A DNA stretch of 64,000 bases, from assembly GCF_014333425.1 (NCBI RefSeq), contig NZ_JACRYT010000011.1:45328-109327 (forward strand), given 5' to 3'. Of this stretch, positions 36,825 to 46,415 are shown piece by piece. Both the position numbers and the translations under genes were made by a program. Under the pieces are notes generated by a model. That model ran no database searches, was not told where the DNA came from, and saw nothing but the letters and a program-made list of their open reading frames with translations. Position 1 is the stretch's first letter. Every line of letters starts with the position of its first letter. The DNA is from Zhenpiania hominis. GTDB lineage: Bacteria > Bacillota > Clostridia > Peptostreptococcales > Anaerovoracaceae.

Positions 36825-38897
36825 ATGAATCGTTTTTTTCGGGGAGTCTTAAGCCACAGAAAATTTGTTATCGCTCTCTTTGTGTGCTGCGCCATCGCGG
36901 GAGCGATTCTTTCCTTAGGGGTAAAAGTCAATTATACCTTTGCGGATTATCTGCCGCAAAATACGGCTTCCACCGTGGCGCTGGAGACCATGAATGAAGA
37001 ATTTGACGGAGGGGCTCCCAACGCGAGACTGGTGATTCCGGATGTGACGATTCCGGAGGCTCTGGAGATGAAAGAGAAGATCGGCGGTATCGACGGAGTA
37101 GACGGGATTACCTGGCTGGATGACGCGGCGGATATCGAAGGCCCGCTGGAGCTTATCGAGGAAGAGGTTCTGGAAGAATATTATAAAGATGGAAAGGCAT
37201 GCTTTTCCCTGACCATTGATTCGGATAGAATTCTGAGCACGGTTACGGAGGTAAGGAAGCAGGCGGGGGAAGACGCTCTTATGGAGGGTTCGGCGGTCAA
37301 TACGGCGGTGGCCACCGAAACAACGGGAACGGAAGTCAGCCATATTATGATCATCGTCGTGCCTCTGTGCCTTGTGATTTTGCTTTTGACCACCACATCC
37401 TGGTTTGAGCCGATTTTGTTCCTTTTGACGATTGGGATAGCCATTCTCATCAATATCGGAACCAATCTGTTCTTCGGAGAAATTTCCTTTGTCACAAAAG
37501 CGGCTTCCAGCATTCTGCAGCTGGCGGTTTCTATGGATTATTCCATCTTTCTGCTCCACCGGTTTTCCGCGTACAGGAAAGAGGGGATGGACGTCCGGGA
37601 GGCCATGATAAACGCCATGCATAAATCCTTTTTCACGATTACCGCCAGCGGACTTACGACTGTAATCGGTTTCGCCGCGCTGATTTGTATGAAATTCCGT
37701 ATCGGGCCGGATATGGGCGTCGTCATGGTAAAAGCCATCGCCCTGTCGCTGATCTCGGTACTGGTGCTGCTGCCTGCCATGGCGCTGGTAAGCTACCGGC
37801 TGATCGACCGCACCCAGCATCGGCCGCTGCTTCCGGAATTCGGGAAATTCGCCGGGCTGGTTTTCAAAATTCGCGTTCCGGCGATGATTCTGTTTCTGCT
37901 GATTATCACGCCGGCGTTTTTGGCGCAGGGGGACAATGACTTTCGCTATGGGGCGGGAGACATGTTCGGTAAAGGCACCCAGGTCTATGAAGACCGGATT
38001 AAGGTGGAGAGCACCTTTGGAAAAACAAACCAGATGGTTATGATGGTGCCGAGGGGTGATACGGCAAAGGAAAAGGAACTCAGCGACGCGATTTATGAAA
38101 TCCCGCAGGTGACGAACGTGATTTCTTATGTGGATACAGCAGGCGCGGAGGTTCCGATTGAATATCTGGATGAGGATACTCTGAGCCAGCTTGTTTCTGA
38201 ACATTACAGCCGCATGGTGATTTCCGTCAGCACAGAGCCGGAGGGGAAAGACGCCTTCTCGGTGGTGGAAAAACTGCGGCAGCTGGGGAAGAAGTATTAC
38301 GGCGGAGAATATCTGCTGGCAGGAGACAGCGTGTCCACCTACGATATGCGAGAGGTGACGACGTCCGATATGCAGGTGGTTAATTTCATCGCCATCGGAG
38401 CGATTTTCCTGATTTTGCTTCTGACGATGCGCTCCCTGTCGATCCCGGTCGTATTAGTCCTTGTGATTGAAACTGCCGTATGGATGAACCTGTCGGTGCC
38501 ATACTTTACGGGAGAACATCTCCAATATATCGCCTATCTGATTATCAGTTCCATACAGCTGGGCGCGACGGTGGATTACGCGATTCTGATGGCAAGCCGC
38601 TATCTGGAAGAGCGGAGCATCCGGCCCAAAGGCGAGGCTGTGCTGGAAGCGGTGAAGAATACGAGCCTTTCGATTCTTACATCCGCTTCCATCCTTACCC
38701 TGGCCGGATTGATTCTGGGCGCCATCTCCACAAACGGAGTGCTGAAAGAACTGGGAGTGCTCGTAGGACGGGGAGCGATTTTCTCCGCGATCCTGGTGCT
38801 CCTGGTTCTGCCGGGAATTTTATACCTGCTGGATAAGGTGATAGAGAAAACAACGTGGAAAGCGAATTTTTTCAGGGAGGATAAACAACATGGGTAA
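36825..38897 (+). CDS. MMPL/RND family membrane exporter
   Basis: About 690 residues from the ATG at 36825 (AAAGGGGG upstream; an earlier ATG at 36804 has no site). It has the twofold MMPL plan: one membrane helix, an extracytoplasmic domain (about 35-165), five helices (about 170-340), then helix, domain and five helices again. SMDYSIFLLHRF and the equivalent GATVDYAILMASRY carry the conserved Asp-Tyr pair of each half. The family exports lipids or hydrophobic compounds, driven by the proton gradient. It overlaps the next gene by 8 bases, and a TetR gene diverges from it. Confidence 0.9.
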   Translation: MNRFFRGVLSHRKFVIALFVCCAIAGAILSLGVKVNYTFADYLPQNTASTVALETMNEEFDGGAPNARLVIPDVTIPEALEMKEKIGGIDGVDGITWLDDAADIEGPLELIEEEVLEEYYKDGKACFSLTIDSDRILSTVTEVRKQAGEDALMEGSAVNTAVATETTGTEVSHIMIIVVPLCLVILLLTTTSWFEPILFLLTIGIAILINIGTNLFFGEISFVTKAASSILQLAVSMDYSIFLLHRFSAYRKEGMDVREAMINAMHKSFFTITASGLTTVIGFAALICMKFRIGPDMGVVMVKAIALSLISVLVLLPAMALVSYRLIDRTQHRPLLPEFGKFAGLVFKIRVPAMILFLLIITPAFLAQGDNDFRYGAGDMFGKGTQVYEDRIKVESTFGKTNQMVMMVPRGDTAKEKELSDAIYEIPQVTNVISYVDTAGAEVPIEYLDEDTLSQLVSEHYSRMVISVSTEPEGKDAFSVVEKLRQLGKKYYGGEYLLAGDSVSTYDMREVTTSDMQVVNFIAIGAIFLILLLTMRSLSIPVVLVLVIETAVWMNLSVPYFTGEHLQYIAYLIISSIQLGATVDYAILMASRYLEERSIRPKGEAVLEAVKNTSLSILTSASILTLAGLILGAISTNGVLKELGVLVGRGAIFSAILVLLVLPGILYLLDKVIEKTTWKANFFREDKQHG

Positions 38898-40533
38898 ACG
38901 ATGGATTGCAATCGGACTTGCAGTAGTTCTGGTCTGCACGGCGACGTCACCGGTTTTCGCGGCGCAGGCGCCCAGCGAAAAAGAAGAAGTGGTCTACGCG
39001 GATCTTAAGGATAACGGTCAGACGGAAGAGGTTTATGTGGTCAATATCTTTGAAAACCAGAAAAAGATTGAGGATTACGGAATCTATGAATCCGTGCGAA
39101 ATATGACTTCCACCGATGAGATCCGCCAGAAGGGGGATCAGATTCAGATCGCTACGGAGGATGATATTCTGTATTATCAGGGAAACTTAAGGAGTGGAGA
39201 AATTCCATGGGATATCGGGATTACCTGCTTTCTTGACGGAAAAGAATGTTCCGCGAAAGAGCTGGCGGGAAGCAGCGGACATCTGCGGATTCGCGTGAAA
39301 ATCCGCCAAAACCAGGACGCGGACCCGGAATACTTTGAAAACTACGCGCTGCAGGTGACGGCTGCCCTGAATACGGAGAATTGCAGGAATATCACGGCAA
39401 AGGGAGCCACAGAAGCCAACGCGGGAGGAAACCGGCAGTTTACGTGGACGCTGCTGCCGAAAACAGAAAAGACCCTGAATCTTACGGCGGACGTGGCAGA
39501 TTTTGAAATGGAAAGCATCTCCTTTAACGGCGTGAAAATGAACCTGGATGTGGATCTGGACAAAGACGCCCTTACCCGGCAGTTTGACGCTTTGGAAACA
39601 GCGGTAGCAGCTATTGATAAAGGCGCGAAAACCCTTGACAAAGGAACCGAGAATCTTTCGGAAGGCGCCGAGGAGCTCGATAAGGGCGCGCGGGAGCTGA
39701 AGGAGAAAACCGCGCCGCTGAAAAAGGAAAGTAAGGAACTGTCCAAAAAACTCAAACAGGCGGAAAAGCTGGAGTCCGCTTCCGGCCAGGTGAAGGGCGC
39801 CACCGAAGTCCTGGCGGAGGGAACTGAGAAGCTGAAAGAAGGGATCAGTTATCAGGCGTTTAAATCCGCTATGGCACAGCAGGGACTGGATCTGGACAGT
39901 CTGAAGTCCGGAAACCAGCAGATGCTCCAGCTCCTGAATCAGCTGGAAGGTCTGATCCCCGCGGCCTATCAGGAAAAGTTCGCGGAAGCGAAAAAATTGC
40001 TCCAGGGAAATCTGGGCGCCCTTTCCGGAATGGAACAGTATCTGAATCAGGCTTCGAAAAGCGTCAGCCAGGCGGATGAAGGCGCGGACGCGCTGGCGGA
40101 AAGCTACGCGGATTTTGACAAGGCGATCCGGTCTTTGAGCGGACAGCTGGAAGATGTGGACCTTTCCCAGCTGGGAAAACTGGCGGATGGCGCGGAGACC
40201 CTGGCGGAGGGGAGCGGCAGTCTCAAATCAGGAAGCAGCGCGCTGTCCGAGGGCAGCGGCAGCCTTTCTGTGGGAACCGGAGAGCTGAACAGCCAGACCT
40301 CCGGTATGAGCGAAAAAGCAGGAGAGGAAATAGACAGCGTCCTGTCCGGCATTTCCGGAACTGGGGAAACGGTAAAATCCTTTGTCTCAGAAAAAAATAC
40401 CAATGTAAAGGCGGTTCAGTTTGTGATTAAAAACGAAGCGATTACACTGCCGGAAAAAAGTGTTCCCAAGGAAACGAAAGCAGAAAGCCGCAGCTTGTGG
40501 CAGAAATTCCTGGATCTTTTCGGTATTTCCTGA
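38890..40533 (+). CDS. Secreted YhgE-like heptad-repeat protein, partner of the MMPL exporter
   Basis: A 547-residue protein with a signal peptide (about 1-24, ending VFAAQ). An N-terminal beta-rich domain (about 30-220) is followed by long stretches of seven-residue repeats with L..GA/G pattern (KGAKTLDKGTENLSEGAEEL and, near 435-480, ETLAEGSGSLKSGSSALSEG), as in YhgE/Pip-type proteins. The C-terminus has SLWQKFLDLFGIS, possibly a membrane-associating helix. YhgE-like repeats occur with MMPL or ABC-2 exporters and form an extracellular or envelope-spanning coiled stalk. Translation overlap with the exporter supports one complex. Confidence 0.8.
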   Translation: MGKRWIAIGLAVVLVCTATSPVFAAQAPSEKEEVVYADLKDNGQTEEVYVVNIFENQKKIEDYGIYESVRNMTSTDEIRQKGDQIQIATEDDILYYQGNLRSGEIPWDIGITCFLDGKECSAKELAGSSGHLRIRVKIRQNQDADPEYFENYALQVTAALNTENCRNITAKGATEANAGGNRQFTWTLLPKTEKTLNLTADVADFEMESISFNGVKMNLDVDLDKDALTRQFDALETAVAAIDKGAKTLDKGTENLSEGAEELDKGARELKEKTAPLKKESKELSKKLKQAEKLESASGQVKGATEVLAEGTEKLKEGISYQAFKSAMAQQGLDLDSLKSGNQQMLQLLNQLEGLIPAAYQEKFAEAKKLLQGNLGALSGMEQYLNQASKSVSQADEGADALAESYADFDKAIRSLSGQLEDVDLSQLGKLADGAETLAEGSGSLKSGSSALSEGSGSLSVGTGELNSQTSGMSEKAGEEIDSVLSGISGTGETVKSFVSEKNTNVKAVQFVIKNEAITLPEKSVPKETKAESRSLWQKFLDLFGIS

Positions 40534-40610
40534 AAAAATCTTAATTTCATAGATAAATTTGTACAAAAGCGCAAATAATATCTACGAAATTAAGAGAGGA
40601 GTGAAATACT

Positions 40611-40880
40611 TTGAAAAAAGCAAGAATGGTAATCGCGATGCTGCTTGCCTTATCCGTCTTTACTTTCGCGGGCTGCGGAAATAACGACAGCAACACAGAC
40701 AGCACGACGGAATCCCAGACTGTAGAAGAAACGACCGATAACGCGGCGGAAGATATCAAAGATGACGCGGAAGATCTGGGAGAAGATATGAAAGACGGCG
40801 CTGAGGATATGGCGACCGATGTAAAGGACGGCGCCGAGGATCTGCTGGATGGCACAGATAATACAAAAAACACCAATTAA
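40611..40880 (+). CDS. Small acidic lipoprotein with KDGAED repeats
   Basis: An 89-residue predicted lipoprotein starting at TTG (GGAGTG 8 bases upstream). The lipobox is FAGC at residues about 19-22. After the lipid-anchored Cys, the mature part is almost only D, E, N, T, A and K, with an 11-residue repeat DDAEDLGEDMK, DGAEDMATDVK, DGAEDLLDG. The repeat resembles amphipathic helices of YtxH/CsbD-like or LEA-like stress proteins, but no family match is claimed. A long hairpin terminator follows. Function is unknown. Confidence 0.75.
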   Translation: MKKARMVIAMLLALSVFTFAGCGNNDSNTDSTTESQTVEETTDNAAEDIKDDAEDLGEDMKDGAEDMATDVKDGAEDLLDGTDNTKNTN

Positions 40881-40956
40881 TAGCAGAACATTCAGAAGGG
40901 AAGTTCCCGGCGCGGAAACACAAAAGACTGCGCGGGGGCTTCCTTTCTGCTTTTGC
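40881..40956 (+). terminator. Long terminator between the lipoprotein gene and rnr
   Basis: Nested complementary segments AGCAGAA/TTCTGCT, GGAAG/CTTCC and CCCGGCGC/GCGCGGG form one long stem ending in TTCTGCTTTTGC. Confidence 0.75.
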
Positions 40957-40985
40957 AATAGCGACTCCTATGGTAAACTATACAT

Positions 40986-42929
40986 ATGAAGAAGAAAAAG
41001 AAAAGACCTGAAATCGCAGGCACATTGTCAAAGCACAAAAGAGGCTTTGGCTTTGTCAGAACCGAAGACGGAGAGAGCGATATCTATATTTCTGCCCGCA
41101 GTATTCACGGAGCCATGGACGGGGACCGGGTGCTGGTCGACCTGATTCCGCAGGCTCTGTGGGGAAGCTCACGGGAAGGGATTATCATAAAAATCCTGCA
41201 GAGGAATACCGTGGAAGTGGCGGGAACCTTCGAGAAAAGCAAAAAATTCGGCTTTGTCATTCCGGATGGAAAAAAGGGAGGAGAGGATATTTTCGTCCGC
41301 AAAAAGGATTTTAGCGGCGCTCAGAGAGGGGACAAAGTCTTGGTTCGGATTACAAAATACCCGGACAAAGAGAACAGCGCGGAAGGCAAAATCGTGGAAA
41401 TCATCAGCAGGAACGGACAGGCGGGAGGCGATATCAAGGCTCTGGCGCGAAGCTACGGGCTGAGAGAGACTTTCCCCAGCAGGGCGAACGCCGAGGCAAA
41501 GGCGGTCAGCAGAGAGGGAATCCACAGCCGAGATCTGGAGGGCAGAAGGGATCTGCGGGATAAAACGATCATTACCATAGATGGGGCGGACTCCAAGGAT
41601 TTTGACGACGCGGTTTCCGTAGAGATGCTCCCGGGCGGCAATTACCTTTTGGGCGTCCATATTGCCGATGTAAGCCATTATGTGGCAGAGGACGGATACC
41701 TGGACCGGGAGGCGCTGAAACGGGGGAACAGCGTCTATTTAATCGATCAGGTGATTCCCATGCTCCCTAAGAGTTTGTCCAATGGAATCTGCAGCCTGAA
41801 CCCGGATGAGGATCGGCTGACCCTGTCCGTGGATATGGAAGTCACTCCTCAGGGAGAGGTGGTCTCCCACGATATTTATGAGAGCGTGATTCATTCAAAA
41901 GAGAGAATGGTCTATTCGGAAGTATCGGACATGCTGGAAAAAAAGGATGATTCGCTGGTAAAAAAATACCGGGATATTTTTGAGGATCTTCTGATTATGA
42001 ACAAGCTGGCGGGTATTCTGCGAGAAAAGCGGGAAGCGAGGGGGAGCCTGGATTTTGACTTTGATGAGGCATACATCCGGCTGGATTCGTCAGGAGCCGC
42101 GGTAAGCGTGGATATCGCCGAACGGCGTACCGCCAACAAGCTGATCGAAGAATTTATGCTTCTTGCCAATCAGACTGTGGCAGAGCATTTTTTCTGGATG
42201 GAAGTGCCCTTTATCTATCGTGTCCATGAAGCGCCGACTCTCCGGAAGATGGAGGAGTTCCGTACTTTCCTGAGAGGGTTCGGGCTCAGTGTGAAAGGAA
42301 CGGCGGGGTCCGTACATCCGCGGACCCTCAATGAAATCCTCAAAAGCGTAGAAGGCAAAAGTTATGAGAATGTGGTAAATACAGTGATGCTCCGATCCAT
42401 GCAGAAGGCCTATTACGGTACAGAGTGCGACGGCCATTTCGGTCTGGCGCTGAATTATTACTGCCATTTCACTTCTCCGATCCGCAGATATCCGGATCTG
42501 TTCATCCACCGCGTTATCAAGGCGTGTCTGCATGGAACGCTGGACGCGGACAGCATGGAGCATTTTCGGAAAAAGGCGCAGGAAGCGGCAGATACGGCTT
42601 CGGCTACAGAACGTACGGCTATCGAACTGGAACGGGAAGTTGAGAAAATGAAAAAAGCCGAATACATGGCGGATCGGATCGGCGCGCGCTACGATGGTAT
42701 TATCAGCGGCGTAACGGGATTCGGAATCTATGTACAGCTGGAAAATACCGTGGAAGGCATGATCCGGCTGGATACTCTGCTGGACGACTACTATATCCAT
42801 GAACCGGAAAAATACCGGCTGATAGGAGAACGCACGGGCAGAGTTTACGGTTTGGGACAAAGCGTGCGAATCCAGGTGGATTCTGTGGACATTGAAAACC
42901 GGGAAATCAACTTCAGGATTGAAGGGTAG
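40986..42929 (+). CDS. rnr: Ribonuclease R
   Basis: A 647-residue 3'-5' exoribonuclease of the RNB family. Two cold-shock domains lie at about 1-140 (AGTLSKHKRGFGFVRTEDGE; GTFEKSKKFGFVIPDG). The RNB catalytic domain has ITIDGADSKDFDDAVSVEML, with the metal-binding Asp residues, and LGVHIADVSHYV. The S1 domain near the C-terminus has RYDGIISGVTGFGIYVQL. It is slightly shorter than E. coli RNase R because the basic tail is missing. No ribosome-binding site precedes the ATG; TAAACT at 40974-40979 would place the start of transcription at or next to the ATG, so a leaderless message is possible. Confidence 0.95.
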   Translation: MKKKKKRPEIAGTLSKHKRGFGFVRTEDGESDIYISARSIHGAMDGDRVLVDLIPQALWGSSREGIIIKILQRNTVEVAGTFEKSKKFGFVIPDGKKGGEDIFVRKKDFSGAQRGDKVLVRITKYPDKENSAEGKIVEIISRNGQAGGDIKALARSYGLRETFPSRANAEAKAVSREGIHSRDLEGRRDLRDKTIITIDGADSKDFDDAVSVEMLPGGNYLLGVHIADVSHYVAEDGYLDREALKRGNSVYLIDQVIPMLPKSLSNGICSLNPDEDRLTLSVDMEVTPQGEVVSHDIYESVIHSKERMVYSEVSDMLEKKDDSLVKKYRDIFEDLLIMNKLAGILREKREARGSLDFDFDEAYIRLDSSGAAVSVDIAERRTANKLIEEFMLLANQTVAEHFFWMEVPFIYRVHEAPTLRKMEEFRTFLRGFGLSVKGTAGSVHPRTLNEILKSVEGKSYENVVNTVMLRSMQKAYYGTECDGHFGLALNYYCHFTSPIRRYPDLFIHRVIKACLHGTLDADSMEHFRKKAQEAADTASATERTAIELEREVEKMKKAEYMADRIGARYDGIISGVTGFGIYVQLENTVEGMIRLDTLLDDYYIHEPEKYRLIGERTGRVYGLGQSVRIQVDSVDIENREINFRIEG

Positions 42930-43359
42930 GCGCGGAGACGGCGCAGATGGAAGAAAGGGCGTCCCCGGCCTCATCGATGAATACCGGACGGCGGGCAATA
43001 TCGGCCATGGAGAGCATACCGACAAGCCGGCCGTTTTTTGTGACCGGGAGGCGGCGCACCTGATATTTTGCCAGCAGCAGAGCCGCGTGATGGGTATTCA
43101 TTTCCGGGGAAGCGCAGACAAGACCGGTAGACATTATATCGCCGGCTTTCAGCTCGGCGGAAGGCTTCCCATCCCCTTCACGGGCGAGAGCGCGGATTAC
43201 CAGATCCCGATCCGTTACAATCCCCAGAACTTCTCCTTTATCATTGCAGACCGGAATCACGCCTACATCTTCCTGGCGCATCTGCCTGGCAATCTGGCTG
43301 AGGGGCGCCTTTTCCTCCACACAGCTGATGCCGGTGGTCATTAAATCTTTTACCTGCAT
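42913..43359 (-). CDS. CBS-domain pair protein
   Basis: A 148-residue protein consisting of two CBS domains (about 5-60 and 72-130). The first has VKDLMTTGISCVEEKAPL and IVTDRDLVIRAL; the second AGDIMSTGLVCASPEM and YQVRRLPVTKNGRLVGML. Such stand-alone proteins bind adenosyl ligands (ATP, AMP, SAM or c-di-AMP in some) and regulate partners. The start at 43359 has GAGAGGAT upstream. Its 3' end overlaps the rnr 3' end by 17 bases on the opposite strand. The gene lies behind the trk operon terminator; a link to potassium uptake is suggestive only. Confidence 0.9.
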   Translation of the reverse strand: MQVKDLMTTGISCVEEKAPLSQIARQMRQEDVGVIPVCNDKGEVLGIVTDRDLVIRALAREGDGKPSAELKAGDIMSTGLVCASPEMNTHHAALLLAKYQVRRLPVTKNGRLVGMLSMADIARRPVFIDEAGDALSSICAVSAPTLQS

Positions 43360-43392
43360 GTTATTATCCTCTCTGACTTTTAAAATCGGATC

Positions 43393-43420
43393 CAAAAAGG
43401 CATCCTGTGATTAGGATGCC
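43393..43420 (-). terminator. trk operon terminator
   Basis: GGCATCCT (43399-43406) and AGGATGCC (43413-43420) form an 8-bp stem. Read on the minus strand it is followed by TTTTTGG. It lies downstream of the second trkH gene. Confidence 0.8.
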
Positions 43421-43460
43421 CGGAAAAATTTTCTTTATACGGCGCCTTTTTCCATTTTAC

Positions 43461-44930
43461 TTAACGCTCTCTCCCCCAGAAACTTTTGGTAAAGAGAATG
43501 ACGATGGTAAACAGCTCCAGCCTTCCGATGATCATCAGTAGACTGAGATATAATTTCAGCGGAGCGCTGTATATGGAATAATCTCCCATAGAACCTACCT
43601 CGCCGAAGGCCATACCGGTGTTGCTCAATAGAGACGCGGCTGTAGAGATCGTTGTTTCCAGATCCAGATTCTGCAAAGAAAGCACCAGACAGGAAAAGAG
43701 AAACAAACACATGTACATGAGAATGAACACCGTGATCTCCGAAACCACCAGGGCGGGAACCGCTTTTTTCCCGATTTTGACCGCCACTACAGAGCGTGGA
43801 TGAATCCGTTTGTAAAATCCGCGGCCGATTAACTTTAATAGAACGACTACACGGATAACCTTGAGGGAACCGCTGGTGGAAGCCGCGCAACCCCCGATGA
43901 ACAGCAGGGTGAAGAGGATCATCTGGCATACGGCCGGCCAGATGGTATAATCTGCGCTGGAATATCCGGAGGTCGTAATCATGCTGACTACCTGGAAAAA
44001 GGAATCTCTCAGAGCCTGGAAAAAGTTCGGATAATTTCCGAGAAAATAAAGTCCAAGAGTGCAAAGCAGCACAGCCCCGATAATAATTCGCAAAAAGGAG
44101 CGCAACTCAACATCCCGCGCCACATAACCCCACTTTCCGGTAGCCGCGTAGTGGTAGAGAATAAAGTTGATTGAAGCAAGGATTGTAAAGACACTGATAA
44201 TAATCTCAACAGCTACGCTGTTATAGTAAGCGATACCGTCGGGATGGGCAAACAGTCCGCCGCTGCTGATACTTCCCATAGTATTAATCAGAGAATCAAA
44301 GGGGGTCATAAATGGGCACAGCAGAATAAATTCCAGGAGGCTCAAGGAAATATAGGTCAGATAGAGTATTTTCGCGGAATCACTCATGCGGACGGCCATT
44401 TTTTCTAATACAGGGCCAGGCGTTTCCGCGCGGGCAATCAGCTGGGCGTTGATCCCGAGAGCGGGAAGAATAGAAATGGCAAAAACTAAGATCCCCATGC
44501 CGCCCAGCCAGTGAGTAATCGCTTTCCAAAGGAGAAGGGCTTTCGGCATGATTTTGATTCCCATAGCGGTGCAGCCGGTCGTTGTAAACCCTGAGACAGA
44601 CTCAAAAAAGCTATCGGTAAAGCTGCTGGTAAAATCAGAAAAATAATAGGGCAGCGCTCCAAAGAAGGAACATATGAGCCAGCAGAGAGCTACTACAAGA
44701 TATCCCTCTCTTGCGCGAAATCGGGCTTTCGCCGGCTTTACAATGAGAATCACAAAGGAACCCGTAGCAATGGTGAGCCCCGAAGAAATCATCAGCGCCC
44801 GGATGTTTTCTGTTTCCCCATAGAAAACGGCGCAGAAAAGAGCGGGAAGCATGAAAAGCCCGATAATCAGCGTAACGATTCCAAGAATTTTTGCGATAAC
44901 CTGATAATTTAATTTAACATTCAATGACAT
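43461..44930 (-). CDS. trkH: TrkH/KtrB family potassium uptake subunit (second copy)
   Basis: A 489-residue membrane protein with the four pore-loop (MPM) repeats of K+ uptake channels. Filter regions are recognisable: SGFTTTGCTAMG (loop 1), MGSISSGGLF (loop 2), MITTSGYSS (loop 3) and AASTSGSLKV (loop 4). The fourth loop departs from the usual STAGGIK by having Ser in place of the second Gly. AAGGAAG precedes the ATG. It follows another trkH by 13 bases and is the last gene of trkA-trkH-trkH. Confidence 0.92.
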   Translation of the reverse strand: MSLNVKLNYQVIAKILGIVTLIIGLFMLPALFCAVFYGETENIRALMISSGLTIATGSFVILIVKPAKARFRAREGYLVVALCWLICSFFGALPYYFSDFTSSFTDSFFESVSGFTTTGCTAMGIKIMPKALLLWKAITHWLGGMGILVFAISILPALGINAQLIARAETPGPVLEKMAVRMSDSAKILYLTYISLSLLEFILLCPFMTPFDSLINTMGSISSGGLFAHPDGIAYYNSVAVEIIISVFTILASINFILYHYAATGKWGYVARDVELRSFLRIIIGAVLLCTLGLYFLGNYPNFFQALRDSFFQVVSMITTSGYSSADYTIWPAVCQMILFTLLFIGGCAASTSGSLKVIRVVVLLKLIGRGFYKRIHPRSVVAVKIGKKAVPALVVSEITVFILMYMCLFLFSCLVLSLQNLDLETTISTAASLLSNTGMAFGEVGSMGDYSIYSAPLKLYLSLLMIIGRLELFTIVILFTKSFWGRER

Positions 44931-44943
44931 GGCGGTACTTCCT

Positions 44944-46407
44944 TTAATGATTTGGATTCCAGAATCTAGGCGTTAGCAAAATAAACAGGGTAAACAGCTC
45001 CAGCCGTCCTGCCAGCATGAGAATGGACAGAAGGAACAGACCGGGTCCCGAATAAATGCTGAAATTGGCGGCAGGCCCTACAAGCTCCAGTCCGGGACCG
45101 ATATTTCCGATGCAGGTGAGCACGGAAGTAAATGTGGTAATCATATCAAAATTATTCAGCGACAGCAGAATCGTAGAAATGAAAACCACAGCGATATACA
45201 AAAACATATGGTTGGCGATAGCCGAAACCGTATCAGAAGGAATGTTTTTTCCGTTTATTTTAACTGTGACCACTGCGTTGGGATGAAGTCTGGTGGCAAT
45301 GCCCCGTCGAATCAGCTTTAAAAGAACCAGAATTCGTACGACTTTGATGCCGCCGCCGGTAGAAGAGGCGCAGCCGCCGATAAACATCAGGAGAATCAGA
45401 ATCATCTTGCTGAAGGTCGGCCAAAGGTCAAAATTATCTGTCGCGAAACCGGTTGTGGTAATGATTGTTGATGTTTGAAATACGGAATAACGCAGAGACT
45501 GACCAACGCTGGTGTAAAACCCGCTGAAAAAGAGATTGGCCGCGATGAGAATCGTGGAAGCTCCGATAATGAACAAATAAAAGCGAAACTCCGCGTCTCG
45601 GAAAATAGATGAAATTCCGTCTTTCAGCGACATATAATACAGATTGAAATTGGCGCCGGAGAGAATCATAAAAAATGTGATGACCATTTCCGCGTAAACA
45701 CTGTCAAAATGGGCGACGCTGTTATTATAATCGGAAAATCCTCCGGTACCTACGGAGCCGAAGGTGTGAAGCAGCGAGTCATAAAGACTGACGCCTCCCA
45801 GACACAGGAGAATGGTTTCTACAATCGTAAACACAAAATAAGTTGTGTACAGGGCCTTGGCGGTATCCGACATTTTGGGAGTAATTTTATCAAGAGTCGG
45901 GCCGGGAGCTTCCGAAACCGCGATATTCTGTCCGTTGATCCCTAAAGAAGGCATGAGCGCAATGGCAAAAATAAGAATCCCCATACCCCCGATCCAATGC
46001 GTGAAAGAACGCCAGAACAAGATGCTTTTGGGAAGGATTTCCACATCAGAAAGCGCTGTGGCGCCTGTTGTAGAAAAGCCGGAACAGGACTCGAAAAAAG
46101 CAACAAAAAAATCAGGTATGCTTCCGGAAAGCATGAAAGGCGCGGCCCCCAGAAGCGCGGATACAATCCAGCATACCGTTACAATCAGAAATCCGTCTCG
46201 GACTTTCAGGTGCTGTGTAGAAGGCTGTCCAAACCATAACAGAAAAAAACCGCAGACCGCCGCAAACAATATGGTACCTAGAAAAGCCAGAAACGAAACA
46301 GTTTCTTTATAAATAACCGCTACAATAAGAGAAGGAAACATGGAAAGCCCGATGACCAGCATCGCCAGACCAATGATTCTGCAGAATGTACGTAAACTCA
46401 GATTCAT
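44944..46407 (-). CDS. trkH: TrkH/KtrB family potassium uptake subunit (first copy)
   Basis: A 487-residue membrane channel subunit with pore loops SGFSTTGATALSD, SVGTGGFSD, TTTGFATDNF and CASSTGGGIKVVR, the last being the canonical form. The ATG at 46407 has AGAGGTGA 8 bases upstream; the GTG at 46419 overlaps the trkA stop and would place that site inside the coding region. It is closely related in plan to the following gene, so the pair arose by duplication. TrkA from the upstream gene would gate both. Confidence 0.93.
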   Translation of the reverse strand: MNLSLRTFCRIIGLAMLVIGLSMFPSLIVAVIYKETVSFLAFLGTILFAAVCGFFLLWFGQPSTQHLKVRDGFLIVTVCWIVSALLGAAPFMLSGSIPDFFVAFFESCSGFSTTGATALSDVEILPKSILFWRSFTHWIGGMGILIFAIALMPSLGINGQNIAVSEAPGPTLDKITPKMSDTAKALYTTYFVFTIVETILLCLGGVSLYDSLLHTFGSVGTGGFSDYNNSVAHFDSVYAEMVITFFMILSGANFNLYYMSLKDGISSIFRDAEFRFYLFIIGASTILIAANLFFSGFYTSVGQSLRYSVFQTSTIITTTGFATDNFDLWPTFSKMILILLMFIGGCASSTGGGIKVVRILVLLKLIRRGIATRLHPNAVVTVKINGKNIPSDTVSAIANHMFLYIAVVFISTILLSLNNFDMITTFTSVLTCIGNIGPGLELVGPAANFSIYSGPGLFLLSILMLAGRLELFTLFILLTPRFWNPNH

Positions 46408-46415
46408 AGCGGCGC

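Noticed and set aside
43461..44930. Second trkH as a pseudogene
   Set aside because: The frame is full length with four recognisable pore loops and a good ribosome-binding site.
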